A stretch of DNA of 27,500 nucleotides from Neocallimastix lanati (nom. inval.) (lineage: Eukaryota; Neocallimastigomycota; Neocallimastigomycetes; Neocallimastigales; Neocallimastigaceae). Shown here piece by piece: positions 20,781 to 27,500 of this stretch. The notes under the pieces are model-generated. The model was not told the DNA's origin. It saw only the letters and a list, made by a program, of their open reading frames with translations, and ran no database searches. The stretch is from positions 1,125,001-1,152,500 of the forward strand of contig JACVTC010000008.1 of NCBI GenBank assembly GCA_016946835.1, written 5' to 3'. Made by a program: the position numbers and the translations under genes. Numbering within the stretch: position 1 is the first letter of the stretch; the number at the start of each line of letters is the position of its first letter.

Positions 20781-21784
20781 TTTTTTTTATGAGAAAACGT
20801 ATTAATAAATCTTTTTCTTTTTTCTATTTATGAATTTTTTTTTTTTTTTTTCATTGTATTAAATCAATAAATATATATATTTTAAAAAAAATCCTCGAAT
20901 GAAATAGACTTAGTTACTGACTGTCCTTGCAAGAATGCTCTTCTTGATTCTTACTTTGAAGGACTCTACGAATTCATTAATGGAGTCCTGAAAGAAGTTT
21001 TCTCTAACAGGGTAAAATAACAAATAAAAGTAAAAAAAATAGCATAAAATAACACTATATTATCAATTTATAATAGATATATATGATTTATAATAAAAAA
21101 AGAAAAAAGAAAAAAAGAAAAATTTAATTATAAAATAGACAAAAAAATTAAAAACAAAATTTATATATTATTTTAATATAACCGATATAAATGAATTATT
21201 CTCTTATTGATTATGTTTTATGCTAATATTTATGTTTTTTTTTAATAGGGAAAAGAAAATTATGATGAAATTCTTAAGGAATTTTTAAAGAGTGACTTTG
21301 TAAAAAATAATATTTCTTATCAAGAAGCTATTCTTGCTAGTAATGGTTCCAATGGTCATTACATGGATGATAAAGTTCGTTCTAAAATTTTTAAAATATT
21401 TTAAATATTTAAATTGATTTTTTTGTTTCAATAGATATAATATATATTATAATTTTGTACATATATATATATATATTTATATATATTTATATATATGATA
21501 ATTAATAAAACAAAAACAAACCAATAGAAAAAAAAAAAAAAAAAAAAAAAAAAGATTATTTATATATGTTTATTAATATATAATATATTTTTAATTTTAT
21601 AAATTAGCTCACCTATGTTGATATTATTGCCTACTGTTTTGTTGATTCTTACCTTAACTTCCCAAATTTAAAAGGTTTATTTACTAAGGAAACTACTCCA
21701 AATCTTTTAAAGGTTTATGAAACTGTTGGTCAAAATCCAGATATTGCTGCCTATATTAAATCAGATAAACGTCCAGCCAATTAA
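20309..21784 (+). CDS. Sigma-like glutathione S-transferase, four exons, frameshifted at end of exon 1
   Basis: The enzyme conjugates glutathione to electrophiles in the cytosol. Exons: 20309-20556, 20908-21011, 21249-21374, 21608-21784. Exon 1 encodes the thioredoxin-like domain: FYFPIRGRAE with the presumed catalytic Tyr9, the cis-Pro loop QVPML (Pro54), and the glutathione-binding LVQTGSIVRYI (Gln70-Thr71). The expected continuation ANKF is present but one frame over: after ATT (20540-20542) there is one surplus G, so the uncorrected frame reads Gly then TAA at 20546. Ignoring that base, exon 1 ends A|GTAAGT and the split codon A|AC joins exon 2 in frame. Exons 2-4 encode the helical domain: DCPCKNALLDSYFEGLYEF, then MDDK|LTYVDIIAYCFVDSYL, ending SDKRPAN. 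The total is about 217 residues, the family's normal size. Codon use is good throughout. Either a sequencing error or a very young pseudogene explains the shift. AATAAA lies 10 bases after the stop. Confidence 0.9.
20557..20907 (+). other. GST intron 1 (GTAAGT...ATAG)
   Basis: The donor GTAAGT follows the codon fragment A, and the acceptor AATAG precedes ACTTAGTT. A phase-1 junction yields Asn in the expected KFNL context. The 351-base intron contains a 44-base A run (20735-20778) followed by CT8. Confidence 0.8.
21012..21248 (+). other. GST intron 2 (GTAAAA...AATAG)
   Basis: A phase-0 intron of 237 bases between AGG (Arg) and GGA (Gly). A T-rich stretch precedes the acceptor AATAG. Translation continues without stops on both sides. 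Confidence 0.85.
21375..21607 (+). other. GST intron 3 (GTTCGT...TTAG)
   Basis: A phase-0 intron of 233 bases splitting the conserved DK|LTY motif exactly. The donor GTTCGT is weak compared with GTAAGT of intron 1, but the protein match on both sides fixes the junction. Confidence 0.82.
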
Positions 21785-21793
21785 GGACAACTG

Positions 21794-21803
21794 AATAAAT
21801 AAA
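21794..21803 (+). terminator. Polyadenylation signal of the GST gene
   Basis: Two overlapping AATAAA hexamers begin 10 bases after the TAA stop at 21782-21784. Given the A/T-rich background this is suggestive rather than decisive. Confidence 0.45.
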
Positions 21804-22020
21804 AAAATTTTAATTTAAAAAAAAAATTTATTATTATTATTATTATTATTTAATTAATAAAACTACAAATACCTGTTTATAATTAAATATATAAACAAAA
21901 AAAAAAAAAAACATGTAACAAAATAACAATAATAATAATAATAATAAATAGTGTAAATAAAAGTGCAAATAATTAAATCATAAATAATTAATATTATTAA
22001 GCTAATTTTTTTTATTTTTC
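21804..22020. other. AT-rich spacer between GST and retroelement
   Basis: A/T-rich with short (ATT)n and (AAT)n runs. Composition changes abruptly near 22018-22025 (CGTGTGTGTTTCAATC), which I take as the likely 5' edge of the retroelement. No target-site duplication can be tested because the element's 3' end is outside or at the window edge. Confidence 0.5.
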
Positions 22021-22311
22021 GTGTGTGTTTCAATCTCATTTCATCTATTAAATATTAGAAATGATGAATGATGAAACTTTAGGTTATCTTATATCTCCTT
22101 CACTGGGGACAAATGAGGGAAGACCATCTTAATTCTCGTGATACTGAGGGTGATGGAAAAAAAAAAAAATTCATACATGGTACAATGAATGATTTTTTTG
22201 GTACAATTGCTTATTACAAGTTCGTACGCAATAGATATTATTTAACAAACTTTTTTTTAATAATTTTTAAAAAGGAAATTTATTATTTTTTATTTTTATT
22301 TTTATATTTTT

Positions 22312-22365
22312 TTCCCCGAGCAGGGGTGTACTCGATTTATGTATTTAAATCGCCTGCAAGGGGAA
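22312..22365 (+). other. Three-part nested stem in the retroelement leader
   Basis: TTCCCC (22312-22317) pairs with GGGGAA (22360-22365). GCAGG (22320-22324) pairs with CCTGC (22353-22357). CGATTT (22333-22338) pairs with AAATCG (22347-22352). The helices stack with a GA/AA internal loop and one 8-base bulge (22325-22332). Seventeen pairs in a consistent nest in a non-repetitive segment suggest a real RNA fold, possibly a leader element of the retroelement RNA. It does not obviously match the hammerhead or HDV core. Confidence 0.6.
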
Positions 22366-22367
22366 TT

Positions 22368-22422
22368 AACTTTACTCTTATAAAGTAGATCCACAGTACT
22401 GGTGCAAAATAGTAGTAAAGTT
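22368..22422 (+). other. Leader inverted repeat, 9-bp arms
   Basis: AACTTTACT (22368-22376) and AGTAAAGTT (22414-22422) pair perfectly across a 37-base loop that contains CCACAGTACTGG, a small stem of its own. It begins two bases after the nested stem at 22312-22365. Confidence 0.5.
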
Positions 22423-22438
22423 ATATTTTGTGTTAATT

Positions 22439-22468
22439 AATAACATTATGCGCAATGGTAATGTTATT
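22439..22468 (+). other. Leader hairpin, 10-bp perfect arms
   Basis: AATAACATTA (22439-22448) and TAATGTTATT (22459-22468) flank the loop TGCGCAATGG. It is the third stem in 160 bases of the leader, about 500 bases upstream of ORF1. Confidence 0.6.
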
Positions 22469-22972
22469 GGTAAAATTTTTCTGGTGAACACTCACTGCGG
22501 AATATAATGGTGCATTTTTGGAACATTGTTAAATAAGTTACACCCAAGAATTAGTAATACATTTTCATTGTATTTCTATTTTCATGTAGTATTACTATTC
22601 TCATGTAAGAATCTATTGTATTCAATTGTATTTCAACTTTATATTTCATGTATCACGTTGTAAGAGATTGATTCACTCTAAATCTTGTAGTAATTTATTT
22701 AACTCTTTACTAATTTTGTGCCATTTTATTTCATCAATTCAATCTTAGTCATTAAATACTTTATGATATTCAATTTAAATAATATACTGAAAAAAGTGCT
22801 AAATCAAATTATTTTTCAATCATTCAACAAACTACTAATTATCGAAATTATTTACTCCAAAAAGATATAAAATTATTACAATTCTCATTATACTCAAGAC
22901 TTTATAATAAAAATTGACTTTTTTTTATTTTTTTTTTTTTTAGTTATTAATTTTTAGTTTTTTATTACTATT
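22469..22972 (+). other. Rest of retroelement leader
   Basis: About 500 bases of less extreme A/T-rich sequence, with no open frame of interest, upstream of ORF1. The words TCATGTA and TATTACTATTCTCATGTAAG recur near 22580-22610. A T-rich tract ending in TTTAG at about 22943, and another TTTTTAG just before ORF1 (to about 22957), look like 3' splice sites, but no matching donor could be chosen. Confidence 0.4.
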
Positions 22973-23350
22973 ATGGAAATCCAATTTATAAGAAATAAGA
23001 ATTTCATTCTAAGAGGTTCAAGGTGCCACGGTATACCAATGGAGAATACGAAACTACTCTTTATCCGCGGACTTCGATCTTGGCCAGAAATCAAAATGAG
23101 AAGACATTTAAAGAAAACTCTGAATGAATTAAATGATAAGGTTTTATCAGTTAAACGTATTGCTAATTTTAATGATGCATTCTTTAAAATTAAAATAGTA
23201 GGTAATGAAGAAGAATTAACATCTATTACTGATTGTATTGTTAATAGTTTCAAACGTGCATCAATTAACGTTATTAATTGTAGCAAAAGGAATCATAAAT
23301 ACAGTTTTTCTTCACTCAAAAGGAAACATTTTCCTTATCAGAAAAAGTGA
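22973..23350 (+). CDS. Retroelement ORF1 (small basic protein with RRM-like pattern)
   Basis: 125 residues from ATG 22973 to TGA 23348-23350. The predicted order matches a beta-alpha-beta-beta-alpha-beta RRM-like fold: KLLFIRGL (residues 27-34), a helix about 38-53, SVKRIANF (59-66), AFFKIKIVG (69-77), a helix about 79-93, and INVINC (98-103). LFIRGL resembles an RNP2 strand, and FFKIKIVG occupies the RNP1 strand position. The tail from 104 on is Lys/Arg/Ser-rich. ORF1 proteins of LINEs bind element RNA and act as nucleic-acid chaperones; that role is inferred here. It is short for an ORF1 and lacks zinc knuckles. Its last codons (CAG AAA AAG TGA) overlap the ORF2 frame, and the two products may be made as a fusion. 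Confidence 0.75.
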   Translation: MEIQFIRNKNFILRGSRCHGIPMENTKLLFIRGLRSWPEIKMRRHLKKTLNELNDKVLSVKRIANFNDAFFKIKIVGNEEELTSITDCIVNSFKRASINVINCSKRNHKYSFSSLKRKHFPYQKK

Positions 23351-26300
23351 ATTCATCTTATAATATCAACTTATTCACTACTTCAAATTCAAATGCAGAT
23401 TCAAGTCAAAATTCAAATTCAAGTTCAAATACAGATTCATGTTCAAGTTCAAGTACAAGCTCAAGTTCAAGTTCAAGTCCAAGTTCAAGTACAATTTCAA
23501 GTTCAAGTTCAAGTACAAGTTCAAGTACAAGTTCAAGTTCAAGTTCAAGTTCAAGTTCAAGTTCAAGTTCAAGTACAAGTTCAAGTTCAATTTCAAATTT
23601 ATGTTTAAATTCAGTTTCAAGCTCAGATTCAAATTCAAATTTCAGTTCAATCAATTATAATAATTCCAATAATATTAATAACACTCATATTAATAATAAT
23701 ACAGTTAAAGAATTTTCTCTATGTGTCAGTTGGAATACTAATGGATGGAACTTTGATAAAAAAGACAGTGTTGAATTCTTTATTTCAATGTACAAACCAC
23801 TCTTCTTATGCTTTCAGGAAACAGGAAATGGTTCAGGTTCTAGCAGTAAATATCCATGTCGAGTATCATTAAAAAACTACAAACATTTCTTCAAAAAAGC
23901 TAATAATGAAATTCCCGGTAAAAGAGGTTTTTATATTGGGTTTCATAATTCTTGTCAAGCCTCTCTTGAAAACAACACTTATGAGTATATTATTTCCTTG
24001 TATACTTATAATTTTTGGAATTTCACTAAATGTTCTATTGGTAATGTGTACGTACCTCATAGTGGCCATAGCCTTCATGCTAGAGCTGCTAGAATTGAAA
24101 TATTGTCTTGGTTAAATAGTCACTCTTCTCATCCTTCAATGTTGGTTGGTGATTTTAATTTACCTACTGAGAAATTAGGTAATTTGCTCTCTAAATTTAG
24201 TAATTGGAAAATTCTTCCCTTATGGGGCTCCCCAATTTCATGGAGTAGAGGTAATAGAGAATCTGCTATAGATCATGCGATTGTCAATGATCATATGTTA
24301 GATTTACTTTCATATGGTACTTTTATTGACTTTCCCCCCATTTCGGATCATAAACCTTTATTAATAAAAGGTAAATGTTTTTCATCAGTTAATTCAGATA
24401 ATTCTTTCTCTCTGCCTAAAAAGACAGTTAAATGGGATAGATTAAAATGTATAAATGAAAAAGAATCAATTTTTGACAACAACTATTTTAGTGTATTAGA
24501 GGAAGTGATTCCAGATCCTAATATTAGTATTGATGATATTTCAAAGAAATTTATTTCAACTTCATTCAATATTGCTAAGGAACTTAATATCACGTCAATT
24601 TCAGAAGTTCGAAAATCTTTTTTTCATATGTCGCAGAAAATATTTAATTTGCAAAAACTCAAAATGAAATTATATAAATCCATTAAAAGAAGAGGTTCTT
24701 ATCATAATTTAGATGAATTTGAAGAATTAATTGATAAATATAATAGAATGTGCAAAATTATTCATCATATGTGTAATATTTATAGGAAAACTGAATACCA
24801 ACATTGGATTAATACAGGATGTGAATATATGAAATCTCATAACCCTAAAAAAGCTTGGAAATGGCTTAAAACAACAGCAAAAGTAGATAAATTTAAAAAT
24901 ATGTCAAATTCTCCAGTAAAGGACAAAAATGGTAAACTAGCTACTTCTACTAAAGAACAGTTAGAAGTATGGCACAATCACTATAAAAAACTTGCTTCAA
25001 GCCATTCTGATATCAATAGTGCATTAATCGAATGGTATAATAAATTTTCCAATGGAACAATTAGGTATACGAGACACAATGAATGGGATATAAATCAAGA
25101 CATCAGTATAGAAGAAATTAGAGAAGCAATTTTGGCTACTCCAAATTTTAAAGCTTCAGGCCCGGATGGAATTCCTATTGAATTTTATAAAGCTTTAATT
25201 CCTCCGGATGACGAAAATTCAGTAAATAATTCTTCTTCTGGTTTAAATTGTTTACAGAAGATATACTCAAGAATTTGGAATGGAGAATTTCCTAGCTCAT
25301 GGAATGAAGCAAGTATTATATCTATTCCTAAAAAAGGAGATGATCTATCTGATTGTGACAATTATCGAGGTATCTCTCTGATTAACAATGGTATTAAACT
25401 CATTTCGAAAATAGTCTCCAAAAGAATTTCAGAATATGGACTTAAAAATAATTTTATTAGGCCAGAGCAATTTGGATTTCGTACTAAAGAAGAATGTGTT
25501 AGTTTATTTATTTCAATTCGAGAAATTTGTCAAAGGCGTAAAAATGATAATAAAGAAACTTACCTAGCTTTTCTAGATTTAAAAAAGGCATATGATTCTG
25601 TTCCAATAGGTAATATTTTATATAAATTAGATGCTTTAGGTATTAGAGGTAAATGTTATCAATTTATAAAAAATCTATATTTGACATCCAAAGCTAGTGT
25701 TAAAATTGATGATCAATATTCGGAATCTTTTAATATTATGAAAGGAGTTAGACAAGGTTGTCCACTATCACCAATTCTTTTCAATCTTTTTATTAATGAC
25801 ATTTTTAATGATGTTTCAGAACTTGGAATTCCTTTAGGCGAATCTAGATGTTGTGGTGGACTCTTTGCAGATGATATTGTTCTATGCGCACCGTCAAGAA
25901 CTAAGTTGAAAAAAATGCTTAAGAAGGTAAATGAATGGGCTAAATTTAATATGATGAATTTTGGAATTAACAAGTGTGCAACGATGGTGATTCGACCAGA
26001 CACACCTCTTTTTCAAAATAAAAGAGATCCTACTTTTTATCTTGCTGGTCAACCAATTCCAATAACTAAATGTTATACCTATTTAGGTATACCATTTGAT
26101 AAAAGCTTATCGTTGAAACCTATTATTAAATTACTTAACTCTAAAGTTACTAAAGCTCTCTTTTCTGTTAGTAAATTTCTTTCAAATTCCAAAATTCCTA
26201 TTCCATTTAAGAAGATTATAATTAACTCTTATGTACTTAGTAAAGTCTCTTACTTTGCACCTTTACTTGGTTCAAATAAAACGAGAACAAATAATACTCA

Positions 26301-27375
26301 GAAATTAATTAATAAAGGATTAAGATGGATTGCAGGTATACAAAAAGCCAAATCATTTATTAATGTATATTCTATTTCAAAAGATTTACATATTCCTCCA
26401 TTGTCAGCTAAGTGTGCTTTGTCTCAGGTCAAATGTTTTGATAAATGGAAAAATTCAAATTGTATTATTTCCTATTTAGTTAATAATATTCCAAAATCTA
26501 GAAAATATACATGGACAAAAGAAAGTAGAACTCTTAAACGTAAACTAGAGAAAAGAGGTAATAACGATAATAAAATCAAGGATTTTTATTGGAAAAGAGA
26601 TATGAAAATCAATTCTATTAAAGCTGAGTTTTATGACAAAAACAAATTCGAAGAAACATCAAAATTTATAAAACTTTGTTATGACTATCCTGATCTTTCA
26701 TATGGTTTCTATTGGCTATTGAGAGCACGAAGCGGATATAGATTAGATGCTAGAATTGCTAAAGCTGCAAAAATAGTGGATCAAATGTGTCCTAATTTTT
26801 GTCCCTGTTGTAAAAGTAATAAACAATGGATAAGTCATTGGTTAATTGATTGTCCCTTTTTCAATCATACTCGTAGTAAAGTTAATGATAAAATTTTATT
26901 TTTATATAATGCTTTTTACCGTGGCAACCTAACAAATGATATTGTTAATAGTAATAATGATAATAGTAATAGTAATAATAGTAATAGTTATAATAGTAAT
27001 AATAATATTAGTAATAGTATTTTTAGTAATGTTAGTAATAGTATTGAAAATAATGTGTATATTGATTCTAGTGTGTGTGAAAAAGTGTTTAATTTCCTTC
27101 TTGGAGGTCGAAGTATTAATAACAGTACAAGGGAATGGGAGGATCTATTTAAGTGCCAGATGAAATCAGGTGCTTATTCTGATACTCCGTTCTTAGTGGT
27201 TACTGCGGCACTTCTCCAATCGATTATACCTATTGCTATTGGCCAGCAATGGTCTTTGTTCAATAGGTTCAAATCGAATCGTACTACTACTACCAAGAGC
27301 GTCAATGCTGAAGAAACAGTAAGACAGGCCAGCAGGGCTAGCGCAACCAATGAAGATCATAATTTTGTATCTTAA
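23299..27375 (+). CDS. Retroelement ORF2: endonuclease, reverse transcriptase, CCHC motif
   Basis: Residue numbers count GTG 23347 as 1 (1342 residues). The enzyme nicks target DNA and copies element RNA at the nick. Residues 13-100 are a Ser/Asn-rich tract. Residues about 123-343 are an APE-like endonuclease with the expected motifs: WNTNGW (Asn130), QET (Glu158), NVYVP (Tyr235), GDFN (Asp269, Asn271), ISWS, AIDH (Asp309), SDHKP (Asp334, His335). The reverse transcriptase spans about 600-915: GPDGIPIEFY, NYRGISLIN, FLDLKKAYDS (motif A), GVRQGCPLSP (motif B), FADDIVL (motif C). A CCHC motif C-x2-C-x8-H-x4-C lies at Cys1152 to Cys1169. An Asn/Ser insertion follows at about 1200-1240. No RNase H is seen. 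The frame opens after TAA 23296-23298 and has no ATG until 23788, inside the endonuclease domain, so initiation is unconventional. Catalytic residues are all present, so the enzyme could be active. Confidence 0.93.
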   Translation: MQFFFTQKETFSLSEKVNSSYNINLFTTSNSNADSSQNSNSSSNTDSCSSSSTSSSSSSSPSSSTISSSSSSTSSSTSSSSSSSSSSSSSSSTSSSSISNLCLNSVSSSDSNSNFSSINYNNSNNINNTHINNNTVKEFSLCVSWNTNGWNFDKKDSVEFFISMYKPLFLCFQETGNGSGSSSKYPCRVSLKNYKHFFKKANNEIPGKRGFYIGFHNSCQASLENNTYEYIISLYTYNFWNFTKCSIGNVYVPHSGHSLHARAARIEILSWLNSHSSHPSMLVGDFNLPTEKLGNLLSKFSNWKILPLWGSPISWSRGNRESAIDHAIVNDHMLDLLSYGTFIDFPPISDHKPLLIKGKCFSSVNSDNSFSLPKKTVKWDRLKCINEKESIFDNNYFSVLEEVIPDPNISIDDISKKFISTSFNIAKELNITSISEVRKSFFHMSQKIFNLQKLKMKLYKSIKRRGSYHNLDEFEELIDKYNRMCKIIHHMCNIYRKTEYQHWINTGCEYMKSHNPKKAWKWLKTTAKVDKFKNMSNSPVKDKNGKLATSTKEQLEVWHNHYKKLASSHSDINSALIEWYNKFSNGTIRYTRHNEWDINQDISIEEIREAILATPNFKASGPDGIPIEFYKALIPPDDENSVNNSSSGLNCLQKIYSRIWNGEFPSSWNEASIISIPKKGDDLSDCDNYRGISLINNGIKLISKIVSKRISEYGLKNNFIRPEQFGFRTKEECVSLFISIREICQRRKNDNKETYLAFLDLKKAYDSVPIGNILYKLDALGIRGKCYQFIKNLYLTSKASVKIDDQYSESFNIMKGVRQGCPLSPILFNLFINDIFNDVSELGIPLGESRCCGGLFADDIVLCAPSRTKLKKMLKKVNEWAKFNMMNFGINKCATMVIRPDTPLFQNKRDPTFYLAGQPIPITKCYTYLGIPFDKSLSLKPIIKLLNSKVTKALFSVSKFLSNSKIPIPFKKIIINSYVLSKVSYFAPLLGSNKTRTNNTQKLINKGLRWIAGIQKAKSFINVYSISKDLHIPPLSAKCALSQVKCFDKWKNSNCIISYLVNNIPKSRKYTWTKESRTLKRKLEKRGNNDNKIKDFYWKRDMKINSIKAEFYDKNKFEETSKFIKLCYDYPDLSYGFYWLLRARSGYRLDARIAKAAKIVDQMCPNFCPCCKSNKQWISHWLIDCPFFNHTRSKVNDKILFLYNAFYRGNLTNDIVNSNNDNSNSNNSNSYNSNNNISNSIFSNVSNSIENNVYIDSSVCEKVFNFLLGGRSINNSTREWEDLFKCQMKSGAYSDTPFLVVTAALLQSIIPIAIGQQWSLFNRFKSNRTTTTKSVNAEETVRQASRASATNEDHNFVS
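23341..23350 (+). promoter_or_regulatory. Candidate recoding site at the ORF1/ORF2 junction
   Basis: ORF1 ends AAA AAG TGA, preceded by G. ORF2 is in the -1 frame and continues as GTG AAT TCA. A -1 slip on G AAA AAG would place the second Lys tRNA on AAA and the first on GAA (one G-U pair), making it a plausible but non-canonical slippery heptamer. The alternative is termination-reinitiation at the overlapping GTGA, analogous to ATGA/TAATG overlaps used by some LINEs. The sequence alone does not decide between them. Confidence 0.45.
23381..23648 (+). repeat. Coding hexamer array (TTCAAG/TTCAAA)n, poly-Ser tract of ORF2
   Basis: About 40 hexamers of TTCAAG type with A or C variants, read as Ser-Ser (TCA AGT) in the ORF2 frame. 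The other two plus frames read Gln-Val and Lys-Phe. Two minus frames read Leu-Asn and Leu-Glu and stay open by the same periodicity; the third minus frame hits TGA. It forms a flexible linker between the recoding site and the endonuclease. Confidence 0.92.
26935..27060 (+). repeat. Coding AATAGT/AATAAT tract in ORF2 C-terminus
   Basis: Irregular AATAGT and AATAAT units encode an Asn/Ser stretch of about 40 residues between the CCHC motif and a conserved-looking C-terminal segment (FLLGGRSINNSTREWEDLFK). It looks like a microsatellite that arose within the element's coding sequence. Confidence 0.8.
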
Positions 27376-27500
27376 AATTATGATTAACATTGCGAAGTCA
27401 AAGTTAATTATTATACTTCAGTATAATAATGCCCTTGTGAAGTCTTACAAATATTAATTAAATGAAACTAGAATATATTATACCATTATTTTATTTTTAT
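27376..27500 (+). other. Start of retroelement 3' UTR
   Basis: 125 bases follow the ORF2 stop. They contain a doubled word (TGCGAAGTCAAAG and TGTGAAGTCTTAC) flanking the hairpin at 27407-27430. No poly(A) tail or short tandem tail is reached, so the true 3' end is at or beyond the window edge. Confidence 0.6.
27407..27430 (+). other. 3' UTR hairpin, 10-bp stem with TTCA loop
   Basis: ATTATTATAC (27407-27416) and GTATAATAAT (27421-27430) pair perfectly around TTCA, 32 bases after the ORF2 stop. Several LINE families use a 3' stem-loop as the reverse transcriptase recognition site; that role is inference here. Confidence 0.6.

Larger units (their letters stand above)
22020..27500 (+). mobile_element. 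APE-type non-LTR (LINE-like) retrotransposon, 3' end probably beyond window
   Basis: The unit comprises a leader of about 950 bases with higher G+C than the surroundings, ORF1 (22973-23350), ORF2 (about 23299-27375) and at least 125 bases of 3' UTR. The order ORF1, then endonuclease, reverse transcriptase and CCHC motif is diagnostic of non-LTR elements. No LTRs, integrase or RNase H are visible. Both frames are intact except for the unusual junction, so the copy may be young. The 5' boundary is inferred from the composition change and is uncertain by tens to hundreds of bases. The element begins about 240 bp after the GST stop, in the same orientation. Clade assignment needs an alignment I cannot run. 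Confidence 0.88.

Noticed and set aside
22040-22090. Hammerhead ribozyme near GATGAATGATGAAAC at the element's 5' end
   Set aside because: The CUGAUGA and GAAA core blocks are not both present with supporting stems.
22113-22388. 91-residue frame in the retroelement leader as an extra ORF
   Set aside because: It crosses A and T runs and the nested stem and has no domain-like pattern; more likely part of the untranslated leader.
23378-23660. Several overlapping frames (LNLNL, LELEL, QVQVQ, KFKFK) over the hexamer array
   Set aside because: All are produced by the stop-free hexamer repeat; only the poly-Ser frame continues into the endonuclease.

Overview
The window looks like nuclear DNA from an extremely AT-rich eukaryote. 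It has split genes with GT...AG introns, Asn/Ser homopolymer-rich proteins, a consensus TATA box, AATAAA signals, long oligo(A)/oligo(T) runs and huge (AAT)n arrays. Multi-kilobase AT deserts between sparse genes fit an anaerobic gut fungus (Neocallimastigomycota) best. A dictyostelid-like amoeba is the main alternative, but its genes are usually packed more tightly. The assignment is inference from composition and style, not from a marker gene.

Layout, left to right. (1) 2-142: the last ~46 codons of a plus-strand gene cut by the window edge. (2) 143-2459: repeat-filled AT desert. (3) 2460-5396, minus: LisH/CTLH plus WD40-repeat protein whose reading frame has no ATG at its 5' end. (4) About 280 bp of pure TTA triplets. 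(5) 5842-8727, minus: Ser/Lys/Asn-rich, probably disordered protein with ten 17-residue tandem repeats and a GWWDNI motif near the C-terminus. (6) 8.8-20.1 kb: no recognisable protein gene, but not featureless. It holds a long inverted repeat with ~235-bp arms, two arrays of a 7-bp satellite, exact palindromes and hairpins, a degenerate ~175-190-bp repeat block, and two islands of near-balanced base composition that I cannot identify. (7) 20309-21784, plus: a four-exon sigma-like glutathione S-transferase gene with a TATA box. One extra base at 20543/20544 breaks the frame at the end of exon 1. (8) From ~22.0 kb to the window end: an APE-type non-LTR (LINE-like) retrotransposon with a structured leader, a short ORF1 with an RRM-like pattern, a large ORF2 (endonuclease, reverse transcriptase, CCHC motif) and the start of a 3' UTR with a hairpin.

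The host genes show no operon-like or pathway link. The two minus-strand genes lie head to tail, and the retroelement follows the GST gene in the same orientation. The strongest candidate for unusual biology is the ORF1/ORF2 junction of the retroelement. ORF2 has no ATG before a codon inside its endonuclease domain, and its frame overlaps the ORF1 stop as GTGA, so it must be reached by -1 frameshifting, termination-reinitiation at a non-AUG codon, or splicing. The long inverted repeat and the two unexplained islands are the next most interesting.
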